Assembly: GCA_018402135.1 (NCBI GenBank) | Contig: JAGYJF010000005.1 | Span: forward strand, 1 to 64,000 | Direction: 5' to 3' | Length of the DNA: 64,000 nucleotides | Source of the DNA: Flavobacteriaceae bacterium | GTDB lineage: Bacteria; Bacteroidota; Bacteroidia; Flavobacteriales; Flavobacteriaceae | Shown: one piece after another, positions 34,932 through 44,813 of the stretch | Layout of the letters: every line of letters starts with the position of its first letter | How positions within the stretch are numbered: the first letter of the stretch is position 1 | Made by a program: the position numbers and the translations under genes | The notes under the pieces: model-generated | What the model saw: only the letters and a program-made list of their open reading frames with translations | Told to the model about the DNA's origin: nothing | The model's database searches: none

Positions 34932-35108
34932 CTGAATCTATAGAAGTCAAGGCCAAAATAATAATTTTTATCCATTCATTGATACTTGAACTCTATTTTA
35001 ATGAGTTTTTTAACACCTTTTGTATTTCATCGGTTTTTTAAGTCTTAAATTGGTACTAGTGTGATAAAATAGGCAAGAGCTTAAAGCCAAAACAATGGTA
35101 TAAAACTA

Positions 35109-36368
35109 CTAATTTGAAATATCGATAGAGTTTCCTTCACCAAAACCTATCAGTCGATCATATCTCGCGCCTAAATCTCTGTAATAGACGAGCACTTTAT
35201 AGTTGTTTTCCGTTTGCCAAAAATTTCCACTAATGGCCCCTTCTTGAAGGTTATTATCTTTATCCACAATTACATATTTGTAATTATAAAATCCTTGTTT
35301 AAGTTTGAGTATGGCCTCATAAATTCCTTTTTGGGGATTGAAATACATCATATTGCTTTCCTCGGTTGCAAAGTTGTTGTAGTTGCCGTAGATGTAAATA
35401 TTGCTTCCATCTTTAAGTTCTGGGTGTTGCAGTGAAAAATGAATATTGACATAATCTGCTTCAACTGATGGATCTTCTCTGTCGATTACCGTTATCAAAA
35501 AACGGCCATTGATATCCGGATTATAAGTGTATGGCAAATCTTTGCGTATAATATTGGTAAAAAGGTAATTGTGATATATATCCTTTAAGTCAATGAATTG
35601 CACGCCAATATTTGCGGCGCGCACATCCTTATTCTCAAAAAACAAGAATTCGTTTCCGCCCCAAAAGGTTGTTTCGGTATTGTACCTGTAAATAAGTTCA
35701 TTGCCTAATGTATATTGCGGTTTTACATTGTAAATGGCAGTAGTGAGGTTATTATTTTGAACAATAAGGGTTTTAATGGTTTCGTTGGGGTTGTTGAAAT
35801 TTAACGATAAGGGTGACACAATAATATCAACCGATTGTTTTTCATTAATTAAACTAACATCGCGAGAACGTTTTATAGAAACACCCACATTGGCTAAATC
35901 TTCAACAATCATAAATTTTCTAGAAAACTCCAGCTCTTGGTATTCGTTGTAGATGGAGATAAGATAGTTGCCGGAAACCAAAAGTGCTTTGGTTTGTTGA
36001 TTGGGCAGTACCAATCGGTAATGTGAGTAAATTTCGTAGGTGTTAAAGGAATTCACGTAGTCAACAATTCTAAAATCGTCAAATCCCCTTAAATATTCGG
36101 ACTTTACAAGGTTTGATTTGGTCCAATCGTAATTGTAATGCTCAATCACGTAGTAAAAATCAGGTTCGTTATTGCGTAAGGCATCAAATTCGAGGTAAAA
36201 AGTTTCACCGTATCTTAGAATTGGTAGCTCTCCTTGATTGGTATTTCTGCTTTTAAAAGTGATGGTTTTGATGTAATCTGGCGGATTTACCTCTTCAACT
36301 TGACTTAAGGCCACTAATGGCAGTATTGCAAAAATGAGGATTTGTCTAATTTTTTTTGTCATTTTCAT
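35109..36368 (-). CDS. Type IX secretion system Plug-domain protein
   Basis: A 419-residue periplasmic protein with signal peptide (MKMTKKIRQILIFAILPLVALSQ). It matches the family formerly DUF5103, now described as the Plug protein that closes the periplasmic end of the SprA translocon. The sequence is built of beta-sandwich segments: PDYIKTITFKSRNTNQGELP, EPDFYYVIEHYNYDW and LRGFDDFRIVDYVNSFNTYE, each typical, with a C-terminal starch-binding/CBM-like fold (IYGNYNNFATEESNMMYF). Start at 36368 is chosen over 36413 because it begins the signal peptide. No sprA or porV lies nearby. Confidence 0.82.
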   Translation of the reverse strand: MKMTKKIRQILIFAILPLVALSQVEEVNPPDYIKTITFKSRNTNQGELPILRYGETFYLEFDALRNNEPDFYYVIEHYNYDWTKSNLVKSEYLRGFDDFRIVDYVNSFNTYEIYSHYRLVLPNQQTKALLVSGNYLISIYNEYQELEFSRKFMIVEDLANVGVSIKRSRDVSLINEKQSVDIIVSPLSLNFNNPNETIKTLIVQNNNLTTAIYNVKPQYTLGNELIYRYNTETTFWGGNEFLFFENKDVRAANIGVQFIDLKDIYHNYLFTNIIRKDLPYTYNPDINGRFLITVIDREDPSVEADYVNIHFSLQHPELKDGSNIYIYGNYNNFATEESNMMYFNPQKGIYEAILKLKQGFYNYKYVIVDKDNNLQEGAISGNFWQTENNYKVLVYYRDLGARYDRLIGFGEGNSIDISN

Positions 36369-36469
36369 AAAATATCTATGGTAAATATAAACAAAAATGA
36401 GGCCAAAAACCAAGCTGTTAAAGTCTCTAAAATAATTTTAAAAATTCTTTTTACTGGTTTAATAATTCG

Positions 36470-36477
36470 TATTTTTG
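36470..36477 (+). promoter_or_regulatory. -7 box for the nqr operon
   Basis: TATTTTTG, full match to TAnnTTTG, 35 bases before nqrA. A TTG at the expected upstream position is not evident. Confidence 0.5.
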
Positions 36478-36512
36478 CATCGATTTTTAAATAAATTTCA
36501 ACCTATATAACT

Positions 36513-37868
36513 ATGTCCAACGACATTCGTATTAAAAAAGGTCTCGATATTAAACTTAAAGGAGAAGCTGAAAAAGTCATTGAAAATGCTGTTATCAGTA
36601 ACTTCTACACCATCAGACCTGAGGATTTTCACGGGGTAATTCCAAAAATGTTAGTAAAAGAAGGCGAGACCGTCAAGGCAGGCTCTCCTTTGTATTATGA
36701 CAAATCAAATGAAAGTGTAAAAATTGTTTCACCAGTTTCGGGAACTTTACTAAGTATTGAGCGCGGTGAAAAACGACGCATTTTAAGTTTAAAAATTCAG
36801 GCGGATAAGCCTCAAATTTTTCTTGAACATGCTGCAATTGATGTTGAAAATGCCTCAGCAAGCGCAATCAAAAACAGGTTGTTAGAATCGGGATGTTGGC
36901 CATTTGTAAAGCAAAGACCATACGATATTATAGCCAATCCTGAAAAGCAACCGAAAGCAATATTCGTTTCAGGATTTAATACTGCACCATTGGCGGCAGA
37001 TTTAGATTTTGTGTTAAACGGTAAGGAAGCCGAGTTACAAGCGGCCCTAACAGCCTTAAGTAAATTAACCGAAGGTACGGTGCATGTTACCATAGGGGGT
37101 AATTCTAATTCTCCTTTTAAAGGCTTAAAAAACATTACACTACATACGGTTTCAGGACCACATCCGGCAGGAAATGTTGGTACTCATATTAATAAAATCG
37201 ACCCCGTTAATAAAGGTGAGGTAGTTTGGACTGTTAACGCCCAAGATTTGGTAATTATCGGTGAATTATTACTTACAGGTAAATTTAATGCAGAACGCAT
37301 TGTTGCCTTAGTGGGTTCGTCAGTTGAAAAGCCGCGATATTTCAGAACGAAAATAGCCTCTGAGGTTGCTACTGTTATTTACGATAAAGGTGTTAAAAAA
37401 GACGGAAATGATCGCGTTATTTCAGGAAATGTACTTTCAGGAAAACAAATCAAACCAGATGGTAATTTAGATTATTACAGCAATGTCATTTCTGTAATTC
37501 CAGAAGGCGATGATTATGAGTTTTTCGGTTGGAATAAACCAGTTTTTGATAAGATTTCGACCTCTCGTGCTTTAACCTTTTCTTGGTTATTTCCTAATAA
37601 AAAATTCGACCTTAATACCAATACCAACGGCGAGCATCGTGCCTTTGTTACCACAGGTACTTACGAAGAAGTATTTCCATTAGACATCTTTCCAATGCAA
37701 GTATTAAAAGCTTGTATGTATCAAGATTTAGATGAAATGGAAGTATTGGGCATGTATGAAGTGGCTCCAGAAGATTTTGCGTTAACCGAATTTGTTTGTG
37801 TATCGAAACAACCGCATCAAAAAATAATACGCGAAGGATTGGATTTGATGATGAAAGAAATTGGATAA
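36513..37868 (+). CDS. nqrA: Na+-translocating NADH:quinone reductase subunit A
   Basis: A 451-residue cytoplasmic subunit of the six-subunit sodium pump, thought to shape the quinone-binding region with NqrB. The N-terminal barrel-sandwich-like part is seen in FHGVIPKMLVKEGETVKAGSPL, related to a biotinyl/lipoyl fold; VSGPHPAGNVGTHINKIDPV and FPLDIFPMQVLKACMYQDLDEME are family signatures. It opens the operon nqrA-B-C-D-E-F, transcribed rightward with gaps of 36, 2, 4, 75 and 4 bases. Confidence 0.95.
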   Translation: MSNDIRIKKGLDIKLKGEAEKVIENAVISNFYTIRPEDFHGVIPKMLVKEGETVKAGSPLYYDKSNESVKIVSPVSGTLLSIERGEKRRILSLKIQADKPQIFLEHAAIDVENASASAIKNRLLESGCWPFVKQRPYDIIANPEKQPKAIFVSGFNTAPLAADLDFVLNGKEAELQAALTALSKLTEGTVHVTIGGNSNSPFKGLKNITLHTVSGPHPAGNVGTHINKIDPVNKGEVVWTVNAQDLVIIGELLLTGKFNAERIVALVGSSVEKPRYFRTKIASEVATVIYDKGVKKDGNDRVISGNVLSGKQIKPDGNLDYYSNVISVIPEGDDYEFFGWNKPVFDKISTSRALTFSWLFPNKKFDLNTNTNGEHRAFVTTGTYEEVFPLDIFPMQVLKACMYQDLDEMEVLGMYEVAPEDFALTEFVCVSKQPHQKIIREGLDLMMKEIG

Positions 37869-37904
37869 TTATTTATTCAGTAACGAAATGAAACATAATA
37901 GAAG

Positions 37905-39104
37905 ATGGCATTAAAAGAAAAATTACACACACTCAAAGAAAAATACAAAGGCACTAAAATGGCGCCTGCATTTAATGCATTGCACACATTTTTATATTTG
38001 CCTAACGAAACAACCCACAACGGTACGCATATAAAAGCGGCCGATGATCTTAAACGCACCATGAACACGGTAATCATAGCCTTGATACCATGTTTGATAT
38101 TTGGAATGTTTAATGCAGGGTATCAGCATTTTGCTGCGCTTGGTACACCAGTTGATTTTTTATCATGGGATGCTTTGTATATCGGAATTATAAAGGTATT
38201 GCCATTGGTAGTTGTATCGTATGGTGTTGGTTTGGCAATTGAATTTTTATTTGCTGTGATTAAAGGTCACGAAGTTGAAGAAGGTTACTTGGTAACTGGA
38301 ATGCTGGTGCCCTTAATTGTACCAATCGATTTACCTTTATGGATGCTTGCAGTAGCAGTAGCCTTTGGTGTTGTTATAGGAAAAGAAATATTCGGTGGAA
38401 CCGGTATGAATATATTAAATCCAGCGTTAACCATTAGAGCATTTTTGTTTTTTGCCTATCCTACGTGGATGAGTGGTGATAAAGTTTGGGTTCATGGTGC
38501 TGTAGAGCGCGATGCGCAAATTGCTTCAGGGGCTAATTTAGATGCCATTTCTGGTGAAACAATTTTAGGAAGTTATGCACAAAATAGTTCGGTTGCTTAC
38601 GATTATTGGGATATGTTCTTAGGAATTATACCAGGCTCGGTGGGTGAAACCTCAAAATTACTAATCATTGCCGGCGCATTGTTTTTAATTTTCACGAAAG
38701 TTGGAAGCTGGCGTATAATGCTAAGTACCGTAATTGGTGCTTTGGCCATGGGACTTATATTCAATGCTTTTGTAGATGCAGGATGGATAGGAGAAACAAG
38801 TAAATTCTACGGTTTAATGAGTGTGCCGTTTTGGCAACATTTAATTATTGGTAGTATTTTATTTGGTGCCGTGTATATGGCAACCGATCCCGTCACTGCG
38901 TCGCAAACTAATAAGGGTAAATGGATTTACGGTTTTTTAATCGGTTTTATATCAATTATGATTAGGGTATTTAACCCAGCTTATCCTGAAGGCGTATTCT
39001 TAGCCATTTTATTAATGAATGTGTTTGCACCTACCATTGATCACTATGTGATTCAAGCGAATGTTAAACAACGTATGAAACGCTTAAAAGCTAAAGTAGC
39101 ATAA
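37905..39104 (+). CDS. nqrB: Na+-translocating NADH:quinone reductase subunit B
   Basis: A 399-residue membrane subunit carrying riboflavin and a covalently bound FMN. About ten membrane spans are visible, and KEIFGGTGMNILNPAL is a family signature. The flavinylation segment reads DAISGETIL with Thr219 as the acceptor. The canonical pattern is Dxx(S/T)GAT, so the alanine is replaced by glutamate (E218), which is unusual and noted separately. Quinone chemistry and sodium movement are associated with this subunit. Confidence 0.95.
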   Translation: MALKEKLHTLKEKYKGTKMAPAFNALHTFLYLPNETTHNGTHIKAADDLKRTMNTVIIALIPCLIFGMFNAGYQHFAALGTPVDFLSWDALYIGIIKVLPLVVVSYGVGLAIEFLFAVIKGHEVEEGYLVTGMLVPLIVPIDLPLWMLAVAVAFGVVIGKEIFGGTGMNILNPALTIRAFLFFAYPTWMSGDKVWVHGAVERDAQIASGANLDAISGETILGSYAQNSSVAYDYWDMFLGIIPGSVGETSKLLIIAGALFLIFTKVGSWRIMLSTVIGALAMGLIFNAFVDAGWIGETSKFYGLMSVPFWQHLIIGSILFGAVYMATDPVTASQTNKGKWIYGFLIGFISIMIRVFNPAYPEGVFLAILLMNVFAPTIDHYVIQANVKQRMKRLKAKVA

Positions 39105-39106
39105 CT

Positions 39107-39856
39107 ATGGAAAAAACAACTGATAAAAATATTTATACCATCGTTTTCGCCGTTATTATGGTGGCCATTGTTGGTACTATATTAGCAGGACTATTCTCGT
39201 TTACCAAACCTTTGGTTACCAAAAACAGAGAAATAGAAAAGCAACAAAACATTTTGTACGCCCTAGGAGTGAATGAAAACACTGAAACTAGTGCAAACTT
39301 TGTAGATGCTGATGATGCCCCCGTTAAATTTGAAAATTTCGTGAACCGCCAGATTGTAATTCAAGATGGTGAAATCATTGAAAACGATCAAGCCTATTTA
39401 ATTGACGTAAAGAAGGAAAAGTCGAAAGCTAAAAGTGATTCTTATAGTAGAAAATTACCTTTATTTATTGGTGAAAAGGATGGTGAAACTATTTATGTTA
39501 TTCCAATTTACGGCAAAGGTTTATGGGATGATATTTGGGCGTATATAGGTTTGGATAAGAATATGGTGATTCAAGGTGCTTACTTTGATCACAAGGCAGA
39601 AACACCAGGTTTGGGAGCCAATATCAAAGAGCGCTTTTTTATGGATGATTTTATAGGAGAGCACTTATTAGACGACAATGGAAACTTTGTTGGTGTAACT
39701 GTGGCCAAAGGAAATGCCGATCCGCGAAACGACCGTAAAGAAGATAACAAGGTAGATGCGATTGCTGGTGCCACCATTACTGGCGATGGTGTTACTGCCA
39801 TGATAAAAAGTGATTTGGCCTTGTACAAACCGTATTTTGATACTTTAAAACAATAA
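39107..39856 (+). CDS. nqrC: Na+-translocating NADH:quinone reductase subunit C
   Basis: A 249-residue subunit with one N-terminal membrane span ([21 protein letters not shown]) and a periplasmic FMN-binding domain. The flavinylation motif DAIAGATIT has Thr223 as the FMN attachment site; the ApbE enzyme encoded at 43831 would add FMN there. [17 protein letters not shown]-like ([15 protein letters not shown]) and [10 protein letters not shown] are family signatures. Two bases separate it from nqrB. Confidence 0.95.
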   Translation: MEKTTDKNIYTIVFAVIMVAIVGTILAGLFSFTKPLVTKNREIEKQQNILYALGVNENTETSANFVDADDAPVKFENFVNRQIVIQDGEIIENDQAYLIDVKKEKSKAKSDSYSRKLPLFIGEKDGETIYVIPIYGKGLWDDIWAYIGLDKNMVIQGAYFDHKAETPGLGANIKERFFMDDFIGEHLLDDNGNFVGVTVAKGNADPRNDRKEDNKVDAIAGATITGDGVTAMIKSDLALYKPYFDTLKQ

Positions 39857-39860
39857 GCAA

Positions 39861-40505
39861 ATGGGATTACTTTCAAAAAAAGATTCTAAATTAATATTAG
39901 ATCCATTAGCAGACAATAACCCAATCACCATTCAGGTACTTGGTATTTGTTCAGCTCTGGCAATTACTGCAGAGTTAAAAGCCTCTATAGTAATGGCAAT
40001 TTCTGTAATTTTCGTTTTAGGTGCAGGTAATGTGGTTGTATCGCTAATGCGAAACATCATACCATCAAAAATTAGAATCATCGTACAGCTAATTATTGTT
40101 GCAACTTTAGTAATTATAGTTGATTTGGTACTTAAGGCCTATGCTTATGAACTTAGTAAAACCCTGTCGGTTTTTGTTGGTTTAATTATCACTAACTGTA
40201 TTATCATGGGTCGTTTTGAAGCCTTCGCTTTAGGTAATGGTCCTTGGAAATCCTTTTTAGACGGTATAGGAAATGCTCTAGGTTATGGTGTGATACTTAT
40301 CATCGTTGGTTTCTTTAGAGAATTATTGGGCTCAGGTACTTTATTAGGTGTTCCTGTATTAGGAGATCCAATTGAGAAAACTGGATTGTATTCAATAGGT
40401 TATGAGAACAATGGTTTTATGTTGTTATCACCAATGGCATTAATTGTAGTTGGATTGATTATTTGGGTACAACGTAGTAGAAATAAAGCCTTAATAGAAG
40501 ATTAA
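39861..40505 (+). CDS. nqrD: Na+-translocating NADH:quinone reductase subunit D
   Basis: A 214-residue membrane subunit with six spans, related to NqrE and RnfA/E. The paired conserved cysteines, GICSALAIT near residue 30 and ITNCIIMGR near 113, belong to the Cys4 iron site shared with NqrE in the middle of the membrane. The signature [17 protein letters not shown] follows. Start four bases after nqrC. Confidence 0.95.
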   Translation: MGLLSKKDSKLILDPLADNNPITIQVLGICSALAITAELKASIVMAISVIFVLGAGNVVVSLMRNIIPSKIRIIVQLIIVATLVIIVDLVLKAYAYELSKTLSVFVGLIITNCIIMGRFEAFALGNGPWKSFLDGIGNALGYGVILIIVGFFRELLGSGTLLGVPVLGDPIEKTGLYSIGYENNGFMLLSPMALIVVGLIIWVQRSRNKALIED

Positions 40506-40580
40506 TATAAGTAAAGAGCTGCAAGTTGAAGAACACAGTATGTTCATCAGTAGAAGCTAAAAATTCGATACTCTAACAAT

Positions 40581-41303
40581 ATGGAACACATAGAATTATT
40601 TTTCAAATCAATCTTTATAGACAACATGGTGTTTGCAACCTTTTTAGGGATGTGTTCATACCTTGCTGTATCTAAAAAAGTGTCAACCGCTATAGGACTA
40701 GGTGCGGCTGTAATTTTTGTATTAGCCATTACCGTTCCGCTTAACTGGTTATTAGATCAGTACATTCTACAAGAAGGAGCGTTGGCGTGGTTAGGACCAG
40801 AGTTTGCCAGTTACGATTTAAGTTTCCTTTCGTTCATCATGTTTATAGCAACCATTGCAACCATGGTACAATTAGTTGAAATTGTAGTAGAGAAATTTTC
40901 GCCTTCGTTATATAATTCATTGGGGATTTTCTTACCACTTATTGCAGTAAACTGTGCGATTCTAGGAGGCTCATTATTTATGCAGTCTAGAGAAATTGCC
41001 ACGTTAGGATTGGCTTTTAACTATGGCGTTTCGTCAGGGATAGGGTGGTTTTTAGCTATTTTAGCCATTGCTGCTATTAGAGAAAAAATTAGATATTCAA
41101 ATGTACCTGCACCTTTAAGAGGTTTGGGAATTACCTTTATTATTACAGGTTTAATGGCCATCGGTTTTATGAGTTTTGGTGGTATGTTAACTGGTGGAGA
41201 CGAACCAGCTGCTGTTAAAGATAGCGCTGTAAAAGTTGAGAGTATTGAGATAGAAAAAGAAAAAGAAAAAATTGCTGATAAAACAGCACAAGTAATTCAA
41301 TAA
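40581..41303 (+). CDS. nqrE: Na+-translocating NADH:quinone reductase subunit E
   Basis: A 240-residue membrane subunit, partner of NqrD in the membrane iron-sulphur site: conserved cysteines are in [11 protein letters not shown] (about residue 27) and [12 protein letters not shown] (about residue 120). Six spans are visible. It is about 35-40 residues longer than the Vibrio protein because of a charged C-terminal tail ([19 protein letters not shown]). The 75-base gap upstream is the largest within the operon. Confidence 0.94.
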   Translation: MEHIELFFKSIFIDNMVFATFLGMCSYLAVSKKVSTAIGLGAAVIFVLAITVPLNWLLDQYILQEGALAWLGPEFASYDLSFLSFIMFIATIATMVQLVEIVVEKFSPSLYNSLGIFLPLIAVNCAILGGSLFMQSREIATLGLAFNYGVSSGIGWFLAILAIAAIREKIRYSNVPAPLRGLGITFIITGLMAIGFMSFGGMLTGGDEPAAVKDSAVKVESIEIEKEKEKIADKTAQVIQ

Positions 41304-41307
41304 TATT

Positions 41308-42618
41308 ATGATGATATTAGCCGCAAATACATTAGGAACTATTTTAGCCACTGTTGCCGCGTTTTTATTGGTAACATTGCTATTAGTTGCTTTATTACTA
41401 GTTGTTAAAGAAAAATTATCGCCCTCTGGTCCTGTTAAATTAACCATCAATGGCGAACGAGAAATAGAAGTATCTTCTGGTAGTACTTTGTTATCTACTT
41501 TGGGGAATCAAAAAATATTTTTACCATCAGCTTGTGGTGGTGGTGGTACTTGTATACAATGCGAGTGTCATGTGTTGTCTGGCGGTGGTGAAGCTTTACC
41601 TACGGAAACTCCCCATTTCACAAGAAAAGAACTTAAACATGGTGCGCGATTAGCGTGTCAAGTTAAAGTTAAACAAGACATGGAAATTACCATACCGGAA
41701 GAGGTATTCGGTATTAAGAAATGGGAAGGCACTGTTGTTAGAAATTACAATGTGGCCTCCTTCATTAAAGAGTTTGTAGTTGAAATTCCTGAAGACATGA
41801 ATTATAAAGCGGGTGGTTATATTCAAATTGAAATACCACCTTGTACCATCAATTATAAAGATATTGATATTACAGCGCATCCTGAAGAACACGAAACGCC
41901 TGATAAATTTCAAGCCGAATGGGACAAATTTAACCTTTGGCCTTTGGTAATGAAAAATGATGAAGTAGTAGAGCGTGCCTATTCTATGGCTTCCTTTCCT
42001 GCTGAAGGTAGAGAAATCATGTTGAATGTTCGTATTGCCACGCCACCATGGGATCGTTCTAAAAATGGTTGGATGGACGTAAATCCTGGAATTGCTTCCA
42101 CTTATATCTTCGCTCAAAAACCTGGTGATAAAGTTATCATTTCAGGTCCTTACGGCGAGTTTTTTATCAACGAGTCGGAGTCTGAAATGTTATATGTTGG
42201 CGGTGGTGCAGGAATGGCACCGATGCGATCTCACTTGTATCACTTGTTTAAAACCCTAGAAACAGGTAGAAAAGTTTCTTATTGGTACGGTGGTCGTTCA
42301 AAACGTGAATTATTTTATATAGATCATTTTAAAAGCTTAGAAAGAGACTTTCCAAACTTTAAATTCTACATGGCATTGTCAGAGCCATTACCTGAAGATA
42401 ACTGGAAAGTAAAAGAAAATATAGACGCTCCTGGAGATGGTTTTGTTGGATTTATACATAATTGTGTCATTGATAATTACCTAAGCCATCACGAGTCGCC
42501 AGAGGATATTGAATTGTATTTCTGTGGGCCACCGTTAATGAACCAAGCGGTTCAGAAAATGGGAGAAGATTTTGGTATCCCGGATGAGCATATCAGATTT
42601 GATGACTTTGGAGGATAA
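41308..42618 (+). CDS. nqrF: Na+-translocating NADH:quinone reductase subunit F
   Basis: A 436-residue electron entry subunit. It has an N-terminal membrane span, a [2Fe-2S] ferredoxin domain with cysteines in SACGGGGTCIQCECHV and LACQV, an FAD domain (RAYSMASFP) and a NADH domain (LYVGGGAGMAPMRSHLYHL) ending in FDDFGG, as expected. It oxidises NADH and passes electrons via FAD and the iron-sulphur centre to NqrD/E, NqrC and NqrB. A terminator follows. The initial MM leaves the start at 41308 or 41311. Confidence 0.95.
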   Translation: MMILAANTLGTILATVAAFLLVTLLLVALLLVVKEKLSPSGPVKLTINGEREIEVSSGSTLLSTLGNQKIFLPSACGGGGTCIQCECHVLSGGGEALPTETPHFTRKELKHGARLACQVKVKQDMEITIPEEVFGIKKWEGTVVRNYNVASFIKEFVVEIPEDMNYKAGGYIQIEIPPCTINYKDIDITAHPEEHETPDKFQAEWDKFNLWPLVMKNDEVVERAYSMASFPAEGREIMLNVRIATPPWDRSKNGWMDVNPGIASTYIFAQKPGDKVIISGPYGEFFINESESEMLYVGGGAGMAPMRSHLYHLFKTLETGRKVSYWYGGRSKRELFYIDHFKSLERDFPNFKFYMALSEPLPEDNWKVKENIDAPGDGFVGFIHNCVIDNYLSHHESPEDIELYFCGPPLMNQAVQKMGEDFGIPDEHIRFDDFGG

Positions 42619-42680
42619 TAAAATTCCTAAAGGTTACGACAACAATCGTGCGTAAACCTCAAACTTATTTTGAATAAAGA

Positions 42681-42708
42681 AACCGGCAAAAAAAGCCGGT
42701 TTTTTTTA
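42681..42708 (+). terminator. Terminator of the nqr operon
   Basis: AACCGGC (42681-42687), loop AAAAAAA, GCCGGTT (42695-42701) and a T-run to 42708. Confidence 0.85.
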
Positions 42709-42826
42709 TTCGTTTTTCATGTTTTAAAAGGCTACCAGAAATTCAATGAATTAAACAATCATTGTTGTGAAGATTACCAAAACAACCATCAGTAAGGAAG
42801 GTGTATAGCCGCTTTTAAATACAGTT

Positions 42827-43285
42827 TTAAATATGAACTAGACTTTTATTGCTTTTATTCGTTGTATTATATTTGAAAAGTTCACTACAATCCATCATGT
42901 TTTTGATGCCGTCTAATTGGCATAATAAACCTATTACAGCACTTAAGCCATCAAACAAAAGGTCTTTATTGGTTGGGTCTTTTGGTTTGATACAGTTTCT
43001 ATTTAAAGGCCCACTGTAGCCACATCCGTTTAGGAACGCTTGTTCAATTTTTAACAATTCTAAAGGCGTGTAACCGTTAAATTTTCTGCCTAAATTTTGG
43101 TGTACCTTACCTACGTAACTTAAGGCGGTTGAACCATGTGTTTCTGCAAGATGCTTCCAACTGTCTTTGTTGTCTAGCATATTTCCTACAGCACAGCTTT
43201 TACAGCATTCCGGATGTAGGGTGTTGTCGTGAAAAGCGCGGTAGAGTTTTGTGACTGCTTGGTTAAACCTTGTTGAAGTTTGCAT
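42827..43285 (-). CDS. Cysteine-rich conserved protein beside nqr, unknown function
   Basis: A 152-residue soluble protein without signal peptide or membrane span. Seven cysteines are present, three in the cluster HPECCKSCAVG near residue 26, then NGCGYSG and NRNCIKP, and two near the C terminus, together with histidines (WKHLAETHG); the pattern suggests metal or iron-sulphur binding. Homologues occur beside nqr in flavobacteria and have sometimes been labelled by neighbourhood as NqrF, but there is no ferredoxin or flavin domain here. The ATG at 43285 is used; a longer start (43330) adds an AT-rich extension. Opposite in direction to nqr. Confidence 0.65.
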   Translation of the reverse strand: MQTSTRFNQAVTKLYRAFHDNTLHPECCKSCAVGNMLDNKDSWKHLAETHGSTALSYVGKVHQNLGRKFNGYTPLELLKIEQAFLNGCGYSGPLNRNCIKPKDPTNKDLLFDGLSAVIGLLCQLDGIKNMMDCSELFKYNTTNKSNKSLVHI

Positions 43286-43425
43286 GGCTTTTTTTATTTC
43301 TAAAATAGAAAAAATATTTGAAACTTTCAATTAATACTGAATCTTGTATGAAAGCTTAAGGTATATTTAACATTATGATTTCATATATTTTAGGAATGTT
43401 AAATGGCAAAGTTTACAATATGTAT

Positions 43426-43433
43426 TAATTTTG
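43426..43433 (+). promoter_or_regulatory. -7 box immediately before the 43438 gene
   Basis: TAATTTTG, a full match, ends only four bases before the ATG at 43438, so any transcript would be leaderless or nearly so. Confidence 0.45.
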
Positions 43434-43437
43434 CAAC

Positions 43438-43815
43438 ATGCAAAAACCACTGTCAAAACAAGAATTGCACAACCTTGCCATGAATCACGTCGGTCGTGAC
43501 TTGGAACTACGCGGTTTTGAATTTGTAGCTATTAATAGCAAGCTTAAAAAGCACCCACAGTTTGTGTGTATAGACAAAAGTAGTCAGTACTTTTTTGTAA
43601 TTGTGCGTGCAGTTATTTTACCTGAAAACCCTAATAATTATGATGTTGTTTGGATGGAAACATTCAAAGCGCACGCCCGTAGCAAAGATGCTAAAGTGTT
43701 GTATGCGGGTGTTGGTTTAGGGAATCCGAATGGTGAAGATTTGCCAGTCTATCTCAATGAAGAATACCTTATAGAATACAACGGCATTCAAGTCATCGAA
43801 AACAATTTAAATTAA
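43438..43815 (+). CDS. Conserved hypothetical protein, upstream of apbE
   Basis: A 125-residue soluble protein (MQKPLSKQELHNLAMNHVGRDLELRGFEF...). Its alternating helix and strand pattern, with KHPQFVCIDKSSQYFFVIVRAV in the middle, resembles small PD-(D/E)XK-like or ferredoxin-like folds, but no motif decides. It begins a two-gene unit with apbE (15-base gap) right after the NQR region, so a link to flavin delivery or NQR maturation is possible. I do not recognise its biochemical role. Confidence 0.6.
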   Translation: MQKPLSKQELHNLAMNHVGRDLELRGFEFVAINSKLKKHPQFVCIDKSSQYFFVIVRAVILPENPNNYDVVWMETFKAHARSKDAKVLYAGVGLGNPNGEDLPVYLNEEYLIEYNGIQVIENNLN

Positions 43816-43830
43816 TTTTATGCTACCCAT

Positions 43831-44811
43831 ATGACCAAAGCTTTTGCATTGATTCTGCTATTTTTTTGTTTGTGGTCTTGTGCTGACACGCAAGAACAGC
43901 GTTCGGTTTCCGGACCTGTTTTTGGTACCTCTTACAATATTGTTTACGAGGCATCATCAAATTATCAAAAGCAATTTGATAGTTTATTCCAAGTGATTAA
44001 TAACGCTATGTCTACCTATATTGAGGATTCGGATATTTCGAAATTGAATCGAAACGAAATCGTAGCCATTGATGAACACTTTAAAAATGTTTTTGATGCG
44101 TCAAAAGATATTCATAGAGAAACCAGTGGTGCCTTCGACCCAACTATCGGCATTATTGTAAACGCTTGGGATTTTGGACCCGAAGGTTCGGTTGAACAAT
44201 TGGACAGTTTAAAAATCAACTCGCTTATGTCTTCTGTAGGTTTCGATACCATGAAACGGTTTGGGAACGCTATAGAAAAGGGACATCCTGAGACCTATTT
44301 AGACTTTAACGCCATCGCAAAAGGCTATGCGGTTGATGTGATTGCTGAATTTTTAAATAGTCAAAATACCAGTAGCTACCTTGTAGATATCGGTGGCGAA
44401 ATTAGAACTAAGGGCTTTAATACCGTGAGTGGAAATTTGTGGAAAATAGGAATTGACGATCCTAATTTTGATGGCACCCAATCCTATTCTAAAATTATAA
44501 GTTTGAGTGACAAGTCTATGGCGACCTCTGGTACCTATCGCAAGTTTAAAATTGATCCCAATGGAAGTAGGTATTCGCATATTATAGACACAAAAACGGG
44601 TTATCCCAGTAAAACCAATTTGCTGAGTGTGTCTGTAATTGCCGATGATTGCATGACGGCAGATGCCTATGCAACTGCTTTTAAAACTATGGGAATTGAG
44701 GCTATCACCGACTTTTTGAAATCCCATCCAGAGTTGATGGTTTATCTTATTTTTGAAAATGAACAGCAAGAATTACAGACCTTGTCATTAAATAATTTTC
44801 CTAGGGAATAG
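43831..44811 (+). CDS. apbE: FAD:protein FMN transferase (ApbE)
   Basis: A 326-residue Mg2+-dependent enzyme that moves FMN from FAD to threonine in NqrB and NqrC. It starts with a lipoprotein signal (FALILLFFCLWSC), so it acts outside the inner membrane. Flavin/metal motifs are FNAIAKGYAVDVIA near residue 156, YLVDIGGEIRTKG, MATSGTYRKF, SHIIDTKTGYPSK and DDCMTADAYATAFKTMG. The location close to nqr is the usual functional linkage. Confidence 0.95.
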   Translation: MTKAFALILLFFCLWSCADTQEQRSVSGPVFGTSYNIVYEASSNYQKQFDSLFQVINNAMSTYIEDSDISKLNRNEIVAIDEHFKNVFDASKDIHRETSGAFDPTIGIIVNAWDFGPEGSVEQLDSLKINSLMSSVGFDTMKRFGNAIEKGHPETYLDFNAIAKGYAVDVIAEFLNSQNTSSYLVDIGGEIRTKGFNTVSGNLWKIGIDDPNFDGTQSYSKIISLSDKSMATSGTYRKFKIDPNGSRYSHIIDTKTGYPSKTNLLSVSVIADDCMTADAYATAFKTMGIEAITDFLKSHPELMVYLIFENEQQELQTLSLNNFPRE

Positions 44812-44813
44812 CT

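Noticed and set aside
42827-43285. Second NqrF subunit
   Set aside because: It lacks ferredoxin, FAD and NADH domains; the name would come only from its neighbourhood.
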